Shown here in pieces: positions 12,516-20,306 of a stretch of 21,833 bases of DNA. The translations under genes were made by a program, and so were the position numbers. Positions within the stretch are counted from its first letter, which is position 1. The number at the start of each line of letters is the position of its first letter. Source of the stretch: a virus; the IMG/VR virus record IMGVR_UViG_3300043496_000080, positions 1-21,833 of that record, one strand, 5' to 3'. The notes under the pieces were generated by a model. That model was not told the DNA's origin. It saw only the letters and a list, made by a program, of their open reading frames with translations, and made no database searches.

Positions 12516-14325
12516 AGGAACGCTGACCGCCGATTTCTCCGAGTTTTACGAGGCTTGCCAGAAGGCCTCCGTGGTCCTACACGGCTTCGAGGCGGACGCC
12601 GGCAAGGTCGAGAAGTCGCTCAACCGTCTGACCAATTCCTTCTCGGGGACGCGGATCCAACAAGAAGCGACACTCATGGCGGAGGCCGTCGAGCGGGCCG
12701 GCGGCGCCGCGCGGCTGACCGAGAAAGAGATGGCGCGCGTTAACGCCACGATCGCGGAAGCGATCGCGAAGTACGCCGCGCTCGGACAAGAGGCGCCGGC
12801 GGCGCTCGTCGAGCTCGAGCAACAAACCCGCAAGACGGCGGACGCGACGGCGGGGCTCGACGACGGCCTCGCCAAGACGTCGACGGCCGCCGGCGGGACG
12901 GCGTCGGCGATCGGGTCGATGTCGACGGGGCTCAAGACGGCGGACAAGGCGCTCGGGGCCATGGGCGTCTCGATCGGGCCGGCGATCAACGCCTTCGACG
13001 AGATGACGGCCGTCGCCGGAAAGTCCGTCAAAGAGGTCGGCGCCTTCGGCCTGGCGACGTCGACGCTCGCCGCCGGCCTGGCGGGGTGGAAGGCCGGCCG
13101 GATGATCGCGGAGTTCTTCGATCTCGACAAGGCGATCGGCGACGCGACGGCGAAGCTCCTGGGGTTCGGCGACGTCGCCGGCGAGGTCGCCGGCGCCAAG
13201 GCGGACACGCTGGCGCGCGCGACGAAGAACGCCGGGCGGGAGATTACGGACTACAACGAGGCGATCAAAATCAACGAGGCCGCCGTCCAGTCCCATAACA
13301 AGGCGCTCGACACTGGCGCGCAACGGCTCCGGACCTGGGAGGGCGAGCTCGCCAAGGTGCGGCGCGCGGGCAATCTCGGCGCCTTGCAGAAAGAGATTGA
13401 AGCCGGTAACTCGACGGTCGCGGAGATGGCGCGACAGTTCGACATCTCGGAGCGGGCGATCGATCTCTTTACCAAGCGGCTCGGCGAGGACAAGACGGCG
13501 CAGAAGGAAGCCGCGGCGGCGACGGCGGAGCATACCAAAGCGCTCGAGGCGCTCCGCGATCGGATGTTTGGGACCGGGGCGATCAAGGCGGCGACGGACT
13601 ACGTCGCGGCGCTCGGGCCGGTGAGCAACTTGTCGCGGCTGAGTGCCGACGAGACGCAACGATTGAATACGGCGCTCGACGCCGCGGCGGAGGCCTACAA
13701 GCGGAACGGGCAAGTCGCGCCGGAAGTTATGCGCGCGATCTACGTCGCGACGCTGCCGATACCTCCGGTGGTCGAGGGGCTCGGGACGGCGCTCGCCGGC
13801 CTGGGCGCGAAAATCGACATCAACCGGACGGCGTACGCCGATCTGACCGCGGAGGCGAACCGCTCGACGGCGGCGTTCCAGGCGGCGCAGGATGCACAAT
13901 TCAAAGCCAACGAGGCCGCGATTGCAGGCGCCGGCGCCGCGGCCAACGAGACGAAGAAAGTCACGGCGGCAAATCAGGAGCTCGCGGCGTCCTATGCGCT
14001 CGTGACGCGAAGCGCGGCGGAGTGGCAGGCGCGCGCGGCGCTCGCGGAATACGACGCACAACGGAACCTCCTGAGCGGCTCGGCGCTCGGAAATCAAATG
14101 GCGCTGTTTCAGACACAGCAGGCGGCGGACTATCGGCGCCAGGCGGGGCAGGCGGCGTACCGGGAGAACGTCCTCCAGTCGGCCGCCGGCGGCGGCGCCT
14201 GGGGCGGGCCCGGCGGCGGGTGGACGGTCAACGTTCAGGCGACGAATAACCTCAACGGCGATCAAATCGCGCAGGCGCTCGTCGACGGGATGCGCCGCCG
14301 CGGCATCTCGCCGGGGGGATTCTAG
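12508..14325 (+). CDS. Tape measure protein
   Basis: The 605-residue, alanine-rich, helical protein lies directly after the chaperone frameshift gene, the invariant tape-measure position. Long coiled stretches (residues 1-120, 230-330, 440-560) surround a more hydrophobic, glycine-rich middle (GAMGVSIGPAINAFDEMTAV, then LATSTLAAGLAGWKAGRM, about 150-200). The C-terminus is glycine-rich and ends GMRRRGISPGGF. At about 1.5 angstrom per residue this length implies a tail near 90 nm, an estimate from the known scaling. ATG 12508 overlaps the -1 frame stop. Confidence 0.88.
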   Translation: MPKGTLTADFSEFYEACQKASVVLHGFEADAGKVEKSLNRLTNSFSGTRIQQEATLMAEAVERAGGAARLTEKEMARVNATIAEAIAKYAALGQEAPAALVELEQQTRKTADATAGLDDGLAKTSTAAGGTASAIGSMSTGLKTADKALGAMGVSIGPAINAFDEMTAVAGKSVKEVGAFGLATSTLAAGLAGWKAGRMIAEFFDLDKAIGDATAKLLGFGDVAGEVAGAKADTLARATKNAGREITDYNEAIKINEAAVQSHNKALDTGAQRLRTWEGELAKVRRAGNLGALQKEIEAGNSTVAEMARQFDISERAIDLFTKRLGEDKTAQKEAAAATAEHTKALEALRDRMFGTGAIKAATDYVAALGPVSNLSRLSADETQRLNTALDAAAEAYKRNGQVAPEVMRAIYVATLPIPPVVEGLGTALAGLGAKIDINRTAYADLTAEANRSTAAFQAAQDAQFKANEAAIAGAGAAANETKKVTAANQELAASYALVTRSAAEWQARAALAEYDAQRNLLSGSALGNQMALFQTQQAADYRRQAGQAAYRENVLQSAAGGGAWGGPGGGWTVNVQATNNLNGDQIAQALVDGMRRRGISPGGF

Positions 14326-14328
14326 GGC

Positions 14329-16896
14329 GTGGCGTCGCAGTCCTCGCGGCTCAAGGTCGGCCGGCTCAAAGCATTCCGGCTGCGCTATATCGGCGCGGAT
14401 GTCACGCCGCCGACGGCGCCGACGACACTCGTCGCGACGCTCGCCGCGGCGCCGTCCAACGACGTGGTCTTGACCTGGGCGCCGGCGTCCGATCACTACG
14501 GGATCTCGCACTACGGGGTGGAGCGGTGCTCGGGCGCCGGCTGTACGGCGTTTCTCCTCATCGGGGCGACGCCGGCAACGACCTATACCGACACGACGAC
14601 GACGGCGAGCTCGACCTACCGGTATCGGGTGTTCGCGGTCGATCCGTCCGGGCACGTCTCGCCGTTCAGCAACATTGCGACGATCACAACCCGTGACGCC
14701 AGCGACATCCTCGTTTGGATTGGCGGGATCTGGCAGAGTCTTGGCGCGGACGCGCTCGTCGGCGGCGCCGGGATCACGCAGGCGCTCAACGAGGTGACGG
14801 ATACCGCGACGGTTCGCATCCGCGGCCGGGTGCCGGTGGCGCTCAAGGGCACGCAGATCCGGATCGACGTCCTCGGGGAACGGCTGTTTCAGGGCCACAT
14901 CACGGCCGTCCGAACGGTCCTCGAGGGGCGGCGCGCGCATCCGGACAACGTCGTCTATGAGTGCGATGCGCTCGACTATACCTGGGAGTTCTCGACGCGG
15001 AAGGTCACGGCGCGGTATCGGGCGACGCCGGCGGCGACGATTCTCGCCGACCTGATGCAGTTCGCGCCGGCGGGCTATACGCTCGCGCTCGTCGGCATCG
15101 CGGCCGGCGGCGGGCCGGTCCTCGAGGAGATGACGTTTACCAACGAGGAGATTAGCCAGGCCGTCTCGCGCGTGTGCGAGCGGGCCGGATGGTACTGGTA
15201 TGTGTCGTTCGATCGGGTGGTGACGGTCTTTACGTCCGCGGCGGTGCCGTCGGCCGGGACAATCGACCAAACGCATCCGCGCGCCACGCAAACGCTCGCC
15301 AAGCACGAAGATTCCGCGGCGATCGTGACGCAGGTCCGGGCGCGCGGCGGCGGCGCCGCGGCGGCGGCGGATGTCCTGGCGGGCTCGACGTCGCTCCCGG
15401 TCGAAGATGCCTCGTGGTATGCGGCGACGGGCGGCACGGTCGAAGTCGGGCCGCAGCACGTGACGTACGGCGGCGTCAGTGATCCGGGGACGGGCGCGCT
15501 CGTCGGCACGGGCAATGCGCCGTCCGGGCCGCCGGCGGTGGCGGCGGCGCTCGGGTCGAATCTCGCCGCCGGCCTCCGGTATGACTATGCGGTGTCCTTT
15601 GTCACGGCGAGCGGCGAGACGCTCGCGGGGCCGATCAAATCGTATATTCCGGCCGGTGGGAGCGAGCCTCCGCCGCGGGCGCCGACGGCGGCGGAGATTT
15701 TCGACGCGGGGTATAGCGGCGGCCGGATGGTCCCTGGCGGCTCGTATCGGTGGGCGTTCGAGAAGCTCCTCACCGGCGGCGGCGGGATCACGATTCCGGG
15801 GCCGGCGAGTGCGGTCGAGATTGTGAACGCGAATACTTGGAAGGTTCGCGTCGCGAGCGATCTTTTTACGGCGAACGTCTACGCAATCAATATCTTTCGC
15901 ACGACGAACGGCGGCGGGACGTTCTACGCCGAACGATCGGCGACGTCGCCGGGCGATTACTTCACCGGGGACATGACCGACGGCGATCTCGCCGGCGGGC
16001 CGGTGATGGGCGCCGGCGCCGGCGCGACGTATCTCGCCGCGGCGCTGTCGCAGATTCCGATCTCGAAAGTGTCCGGCGTGACGGCACGCAAGCTCTATCG
16101 CACGACGGCGAACGGGACGCAACTCAAGCTCCTGGCGACGCTCCCCAATAACACGGCCACGACCTATATCGACACGACCGTCGACGGCGCGCTCGGGGCC
16201 AATGCGCCGGCGACGGATACCTCGGGGATTCTTGGCGGCGGCCAAATCAACGCCGGCGCCGCGGCGGTCCTCGTCAGTAGTGCGGCGCCGTTCCCGGCGT
16301 CCGGCGGATGGGTCCGCGTCGCCGGGATGGTGCTCCGCTATACGAGCATCTCGAGCTCGTCGCTCGTGCTCGCGGCGCCGCTCCCCTCGACGCTGTCCTA
16401 TGGGACGGAGATCCTCAATGCGCCGACACTGACCGGAATCCCGGCGAGCGGGACCGGGGCGATCCGCTATGACGTTGGGCGCGGCGACGAAGTGTATGTG
16501 TATGTCGTGCGCGACGATCTCGCGGCGCGCGCGGCGCTCGCGGCGGCGACGGGCGGCGACGGGATTCGCGCCGAGTTCCTGACGGACGGCCGGCTCGGGA
16601 TTCCGGAGCTCACGGCGCGCGCGGACGCGCTCCTCGCGATGCGGACGCCGCCGCTCGTGACGGTGACACTCGCGACGCGCGATCTCGGGGTGTCGGTCGG
16701 GAAAACGCTGACGTTCAACACGACACTCCCGGCAATCGTCGGGACGTTCCTGATCCAGCGGGTGACGATCTCGGAGTTTCCGCCCCGCGGGGTGCATGGG
16801 GCGTATGCGCCGCTCCGCGTGGTCGAGTGCTCCTCGCGGCGCTATACGTTCGAGGATTTAGTCCAACAGATCAAATTGCTCGGAAGGATTAACTGA
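14329..16896 (+). CDS. Tail-tip hub protein with N-terminal fibronectin type III domain
   Basis: The 855-residue protein starts at GTG 14329, three bases after the tape measure stop. Residues about 25-121 form an FN3 domain (PPTAPTTLVATLAAAPSNDV, SSTYRYRVFAVDPSGH). Residues about 122-350 resemble the hub fold of baseplate/tail-tip proteins (DTATVRIRGRVPVALKGTQI, ISQAVSRVCERAGWYWYVSF). A long beta-rich insertion with two repeat-like modules (YDYAVSFVTASGETLAGP; TARKLYRTTANGTQLKLLAT) leads to a C-terminal hub-like region (PLVTVTLATRDLGVSVGKTL). It would plug the tube tip and carry the adhesins. No separate distal-tail protein gene is visible between it and the tape measure. Confidence 0.75.
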   Translation: MASQSSRLKVGRLKAFRLRYIGADVTPPTAPTTLVATLAAAPSNDVVLTWAPASDHYGISHYGVERCSGAGCTAFLLIGATPATTYTDTTTTASSTYRYRVFAVDPSGHVSPFSNIATITTRDASDILVWIGGIWQSLGADALVGGAGITQALNEVTDTATVRIRGRVPVALKGTQIRIDVLGERLFQGHITAVRTVLEGRRAHPDNVVYECDALDYTWEFSTRKVTARYRATPAATILADLMQFAPAGYTLALVGIAAGGGPVLEEMTFTNEEISQAVSRVCERAGWYWYVSFDRVVTVFTSAAVPSAGTIDQTHPRATQTLAKHEDSAAIVTQVRARGGGAAAAADVLAGSTSLPVEDASWYAATGGTVEVGPQHVTYGGVSDPGTGALVGTGNAPSGPPAVAAALGSNLAAGLRYDYAVSFVTASGETLAGPIKSYIPAGGSEPPPRAPTAAEIFDAGYSGGRMVPGGSYRWAFEKLLTGGGGITIPGPASAVEIVNANTWKVRVASDLFTANVYAINIFRTTNGGGTFYAERSATSPGDYFTGDMTDGDLAGGPVMGAGAGATYLAAALSQIPISKVSGVTARKLYRTTANGTQLKLLATLPNNTATTYIDTTVDGALGANAPATDTSGILGGGQINAGAAAVLVSSAAPFPASGGWVRVAGMVLRYTSISSSSLVLAAPLPSTLSYGTEILNAPTLTGIPASGTGAIRYDVGRGDEVYVYVVRDDLAARAALAAATGGDGIRAEFLTDGRLGIPELTARADALLAMRTPPLVTVTLATRDLGVSVGKTLTFNTTLPAIVGTFLIQRVTISEFPPRGVHGAYAPLRVVECSSRRYTFEDLVQQIKLLGRIN

Positions 16897-17453
16897 TGGC
16901 TCTCAATCGCGCGCCGTTTAACGCGCTCGTCGACGATGACGGGAGCGGCAACGTCGGAACGCCGTGGGAGAAGGCGCGCATCGCCGGCGTCATTCTCGAT
17001 CCGGTCGACGTCGAGCTCGCGCCGGATTCCTGTAGTGTCACGGCGATCACGGTGCAAACGTCCTGCAATCCAAGCCAGTGGAACGCGCTCAAGTACGACA
17101 CGATCAATTGGCAAACGGCGGCGGGGATGTTCGTCCCGCCCAACGACTACGTCACAATTCCAAAATTGGGCTACTACCTGATTCTCGGGTCGGTGACGTT
17201 TCCGCAGGGCGACGGGATTCGAGGATTGGCGATCTATACCAACGGCATCGCGGCGGCCGGCTTGCCAGGGCAACAGCAGCTCCGCGTCGCGACGACGGCT
17301 ACCTACACCGTGATCAACGTCTCGGCGCTCGTCTACCTCGGCGAAAACTCGTACGTACAGCTCGCCGCCTTCCAAAACACGGGCGCGCCGATTTTGGTCG
17401 GCGGACTGCATCCGCAAACGACCAATCACATGCAAGTGATCCGGGTGAAATAG
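16896..17453 (+). CDS. C1q-like jelly-roll virion protein
   Basis: The 185-residue protein has a polar N-terminal part (residues 1-85) and a C-terminal beta domain with the C1q/TNF-like layout: GYYLILGSVTFPQGDG, then RGLAIYTNGIAAAG, TTATYTVINVSALVYLGENS, and YVQLAAFQNTGAPIL, ending HMQVIRVK. Such trimeric jelly rolls form tips of phage fibres and bind host glycans or proteins. ATG 16896 overlaps the hub stop and has GGAAGG upstream. The call is from strand pattern and position. Confidence 0.7.
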   Translation: MALNRAPFNALVDDDGSGNVGTPWEKARIAGVILDPVDVELAPDSCSVTAITVQTSCNPSQWNALKYDTINWQTAAGMFVPPNDYVTIPKLGYYLILGSVTFPQGDGIRGLAIYTNGIAAAGLPGQQQLRVATTATYTVINVSALVYLGENSYVQLAAFQNTGAPILVGGLHPQTTNHMQVIRVK

Positions 17454-17467
17454 GACAGGGGGCAGAC

Positions 17468-17740
17468 ATGGCAATTGTGACGGCAGGGCGGCCGGTGACG
17501 GTCGACGACGTGAAAATGACGGCCGGCCGGATTGCGTCGATGATTCGCGACGCGGTTCAGGATGGCAACGATTTTCGGATTCAGCTCGAGTCGTGGCCGG
17601 ATCCGGATCTCATCGAGCTCGGCTTGTCGCAAGCGGAGATCAACGCGATCAAGGGGTTTTACGTCGGCGATCTGCCGCAACTCTCGGCGCTCCTGCAGGC
17701 CTCGACGTGGATCAAGCAACTGTTGGGGACGGGCGTCTAA
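17468..17740 (+). CDS. Small conserved tail-module protein (90 residues)
   Basis: ATG 17468 follows ACAGGGGGCAG. The protein is helical: DDVKMTAGRIASMIRDAVQD, then WPDPDLIELGLSQAEINAIK and LPQLSALLQASTWIKQLLG. A similar small protein with an LxxxGLxQxxxxxIKxxxxD pattern follows C1q-like or fibre genes in other phages, where its function is unknown. It may be a virion or fibre assembly helper. Confidence 0.65.
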   Translation: MAIVTAGRPVTVDDVKMTAGRIASMIRDAVQDGNDFRIQLESWPDPDLIELGLSQAEINAIKGFYVGDLPQLSALLQASTWIKQLLGTGV

Positions 17741-17763
17741 CGCGACGCCGAAAGGACTACATC

Positions 17764-18309
17764 ATGCTCTCCGCTCGCGCGCTCGTCGCCGTGCTCGCGC
17801 TCGCGCTCGTTGCGTGCGATCTCAATATCACGACGGCGCCGGGCGACATCACGAACACGAACACGAACACCAACACGAACAATCTCGACATTCACGATCT
17901 CGTCAACTTCGCGCCGGCGGCGAATCCGGCGACGCCGGTCCCGGCGCCAGGCGGCGGCACGGAGACGCCGCTCCCCTTACCGGCCGGCGCGCAAGCGACG
18001 GCGAACGCCTACGCCGCCGGGCATACGACGCAGCTCGCGCGGAGCTGCCAGGAGATTTACGGCGAGACGGCCTGGCAGTACCTCGACGGCCTCGTCGCGG
18101 CGCTCCGGCGCGACGATCCGCGGTGGGGCTACATGGTCAAACCGACGGACGGCCAAATCTCGCGCGACGTCATTGCCTACCGGGCGACGTCGGACAATAG
18201 CGGGGCGTGGGGCGTCGACGTGATTGTCGATCGGTGCGGGAGTAATACCGCGGCGTGGAATGTCCTGGGGTTCGATCCGGCGGCGCAATGGGCCGGGACG
18301 CGGTTCTAG
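17764..18309 (+). CDS. Phage-encoded lipoprotein
   Basis: From ATG 17764 (AAAGGA upstream) the 181-residue protein begins with a lipoprotein signal peptide, MLSARALVAVLALALVAC, with lipobox Leu-Val-Ala-Cys at residues 15-18. Asp19 is the +2 residue that in Enterobacteria keeps lipoproteins in the inner membrane. A low-complexity Asn-Thr repeat (about 31-39) and a Pro-rich linker (about 50-75) lead to a globular domain with two cysteines (RSCQEIYGETAWQYLDGLVA; VDVIVDRCGSNTAAWNV). It lies among adhesin genes. Superinfection exclusion or a spanin-like lysis role are possible; no family is recognised. Confidence 0.78.
   Translation: MLSARALVAVLALALVACDLNITTAPGDITNTNTNTNTNNLDIHDLVNFAPAANPATPVPAPGGGTETPLPLPAGAQATANAYAAGHTTQLARSCQEIYGETAWQYLDGLVAALRRDDPRWGYMVKPTDGQISRDVIAYRATSDNSGAWGVDVIVDRCGSNTAAWNVLGFDPAAQWAGTRF
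17851..17880 (+). repeat. 6-bp tandem repeat (ACGAAC) in the lipoprotein gene
   Basis: Five near-perfect ACGAAC units, one altered to ACCAAC, encode the alternating Thr-Asn run just after the mature N-terminus. Unit number could vary in frame by slippage, changing tether length without disrupting the protein. Confidence 0.75.
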
Positions 18310-18413
18310 GGCGTCTCGCGGCGCTCCGGATCCGGAGTCATCGGCGCGCCGGCCGGGAGTATGGGACCGGGCGCGACGGCGGAAGGGCCGCGCGCACGGC
18401 CGGCGGCGCGCCG

Positions 18414-18542
18414 ATGTACGAGCGGATCCTCGCGCGGTATCGCGGGCGGGGCGGCGTGCTCGGGTGGCTCGTGCTCGAGCTCGACGTCCGATGGTTACGG
18501 CGGGAGATGCGGCGCGCGCGCCGGCGGCGCGGCCGGGACTAA
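18414..18542 (+). CDS. 42-residue basic protein with a short hydrophobic segment
   Basis: From ATG 18414 the product is MYERILARYRGRGGVLGWLV followed by LELDVRWLRREMRRARRRRGRD. Residues about 13-22 are hydrophobic and the C-terminal half is strongly basic and helical. The same frame opens earlier, at ATG 18288, but that extension overlaps the lipoprotein gene and is Gly/Arg-rich, like a shadow frame. A hydrophobic patch plus a polybasic tail recalls small lysis peptides, and it sits late in the virion arm where lysis genes often lie; this is speculation. Confidence 0.5.
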   Translation: MYERILARYRGRGGVLGWLVLELDVRWLRREMRRARRRRGRD

Positions 18543-18563
18543 TTATCAAGAGGGGCGGACATT

Positions 18564-19820
18564 ATGGCGACGAAAACGGCGCGATCGTGGGATGCGATCG
18601 TGTGCGACTACGAACGGCTCGCCGACGAGCTGACAGTACTCACGGTCGAGGCGCGCGCCGCGGTCGACGCCGGCGGCGAGACGCCGCCGCCGGTGGAACC
18701 TCCGCCGTCCGGCGACGTGATCCTCGTGACGGAGAATCTCCCTGGCGCGATTGCCGCGGCGCCGGCCGGGGCGGTGCTCGACCTGGGCGGGCGGGCGTTT
18801 ACTGGCGCGATCACGATCGACAAGCCGCTGACGGTCCAGAACGGCGAGATTCTCGCCGGGGCCAACGTGAACGATCTCGTCGCGCTCTCGGGCGACGGGA
18901 TCACGCTGCGCGATCTCGTGCTCCGCGGCGACGGTACGACCAAGCGCGGCATTAGCAACCAGGCGGCCGGGACGGTGCTCGAGCGGGTCGAGGTCCTGAA
19001 CATCTGCCGCGAAGGACAAGAGACACAGGCGCTCGCTATGTGGGACAGTCCAGGGCCGCTGACGGCGACGGATTGTCACTTCGAGGGCGGCGCGCTCTGT
19101 TTTCTCGCCGGCGGCTCGACGCCGACGGTCCCGAACACGATCGCGACGGGACTCACGTTCCGGCGGTGCACGTTTACACGGCCGCTCGAGTGGCGCGACA
19201 AAGGGTACGCGTGCAAAAACTCCTTTGAGCTCAAGTGTGCGCGCGACGTGCTCGTCGAGGACTGCGAGATTGCGAACGTCTGGGCACAGGGCCAGTCGGG
19301 CTACGCGATCCAGTTGACGCCGTCGCAGTACGGCGGGTCGCCGGAGACGACGGTCGAGAATGTCACGTTCCGGAATTGCCGAATCCACGACGCCGGCGGC
19401 GGCGTCAACGCGCTCGGCTACTCGCAACATGACGAGCCCGATCGGGTGACGCAGCGCGGCGGACAGTATCGGTTCGAGGGCTGTACGTTCGACATCAACA
19501 AATCCTACGAGGGGCAAGCGGCCGTCGTGACGTGCGCGCATAGTCCGAACGGCGTCGCGCTCGTGGACTGCGACGTGACGAGCAATGGTGATGCCTTTCT
19601 GCGGTTCTCGGATAAAGAGCCGGTCGACGGGTTCAGCTATACCGGCGGCCGGGTGAATACGCCGGGGACGTATGGCGTCTTTTCGCCGCTCGGGAATCGT
19701 GGCGCGGCGTGGCAATCCATCGCGCCGGGCGGCGTGATCTCGGGTGTCACGTTCGTCGGCGCGCATAGCACGTTCAAAAACAATTTCCCCGATAACACGT
19801 ACGAGGCGGCGCCGGCGTGA
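18564..19820 (+). CDS. Right-handed beta-helix protein, tailspike-like
   Basis: The 418-residue protein has a short helical N-terminus (1-37), a proline-rich hinge (GGETPPPVEPPPSGD, about 37-51) and then a parallel beta-helix of pectate-lyase type. Coil after coil shows the short-strand, Asn/Asp-Gly-turn rhythm (GAITIDKPLTVQNGEILAGA; GISNQAAGTVLERVEVLNIC; ENVTFRNCRIHDAGGGVNAL; YRFEGCTFDINKS; VALVDCDVTSNGDAFLRFSD). This architecture is typical of tailspikes that bind or cleave surface polysaccharide. I cannot assign catalytic residues. ATG 18564 follows GAGGGGCGG. Confidence 0.8.
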   Translation: MATKTARSWDAIVCDYERLADELTVLTVEARAAVDAGGETPPPVEPPPSGDVILVTENLPGAIAAAPAGAVLDLGGRAFTGAITIDKPLTVQNGEILAGANVNDLVALSGDGITLRDLVLRGDGTTKRGISNQAAGTVLERVEVLNICREGQETQALAMWDSPGPLTATDCHFEGGALCFLAGGSTPTVPNTIATGLTFRRCTFTRPLEWRDKGYACKNSFELKCARDVLVEDCEIANVWAQGQSGYAIQLTPSQYGGSPETTVENVTFRNCRIHDAGGGVNALGYSQHDEPDRVTQRGGQYRFEGCTFDINKSYEGQAAVVTCAHSPNGVALVDCDVTSNGDAFLRFSDKEPVDGFSYTGGRVNTPGTYGVFSPLGNRGAAWQSIAPGGVISGVTFVGAHSTFKNNFPDNTYEAAPA

Positions 19821-20002
19821 CGACGGAGGCGCGCGCGGAGCTCGCGGCGCATCCGTGGCGGCGTTTTCTCCTGGCGCGCAAAGACGCGATCGACTGGCTC
19901 GCGGCATCCGGCGAGCCGGACGATCGGATCGCGGTCGCGCTGTCGCTCGCCGAGTATCAAGTGACGCGGATCCGGCGGACGGCGCGCGAGGCGATAGAGT
20001 GA
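19817..20002 (+). CDS. Hypothetical 61-residue protein
   Basis: GTG 19817 overlaps the tailspike stop (GTGA). The helical protein reads AELAAHPWRRFLLARKDAID, then WLAASGEPDDRIAVALSLAE and YQVTRIRRTAREAIE. The second half resembles a helix-turn-helix (PDDRIAVALSLAEYQVTRIRR), as found in small sigma-like or Trp-repressor-like proteins, so a DNA-binding role is possible. It is coupled to the next gene by another GTGA overlap. Confidence 0.6.
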   Translation: MTTEARAELAAHPWRRFLLARKDAIDWLAASGEPDDRIAVALSLAEYQVTRIRRTAREAIE

Positions 20003-20217
20003 CGCCGCTCCGGCTCGCGCATCTCGATCGGCTCGTGCTCGGCGCGCGGATCGTGGGCGTCGAAGTCGATACGGGGACGCCGGCGCTCGAGCTGCTCCTC
20101 GAGAACGGCTGTAGTCTGCGGATTCGCCTGGCGGACCGGGGCCCGGAGGCCGTCGCGATCGAAGTGCCGGACGGCGTCGGGCTCCTCTCGGTGCCGACGT
20201 CCTCGACGATTCAGTAA
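19999..20217 (+). CDS. Hypothetical 72-residue protein, last gene of the plus arm
   Basis: GTG 19999 overlaps the previous stop. The product is mainly beta: LDRLVLGARIVGVEVDTGTP, ALELLLENGCSLRIRLADRG and AVAIEVPDGVGLLSVPTSST, which could be a small barrel or a two-sheet sandwich. No motif is recognised. A hairpin-forming GC-rich stretch follows immediately. Confidence 0.6.
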   Translation: MTPLRLAHLDRLVLGARIVGVEVDTGTPALELLLENGCSLRIRLADRGPEAVAIEVPDGVGLLSVPTSSTIQ

Positions 20218-20218
20218 C

Positions 20219-20297
20219 GGAGCGGGCGCCGGCACGGGGACGGGCGCGCGGCCGGTGCTCCCCATGCTGCGCGCCGTCCGGTGCACGGCGCCGCTCC
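20219..20297. terminator. Long-range inverted repeat between convergent arms
   Basis: GGAGCGGGCGCCG (20219-20231) pairs with CGGCGCCGCTCC (20286-20297) except for one bulged base. The loop contains further GC-rich complementarity. It sits in the 89-bp gap where plus and minus arms meet, the place for a bidirectional transcription barrier. No U-tract follows on either side, so a simple intrinsic terminator is not shown. Confidence 0.4.
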
Positions 20298-20306
20298 GCT
20301 CCCATC

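Noticed and set aside
12577-16797. 1406-residue minus-strand ORF
   Set aside because: It is antisense to the tape measure and hub genes, is extremely Arg/Asp/Glu-rich as expected for a shadow frame in GC-rich DNA, and has no domain pattern.
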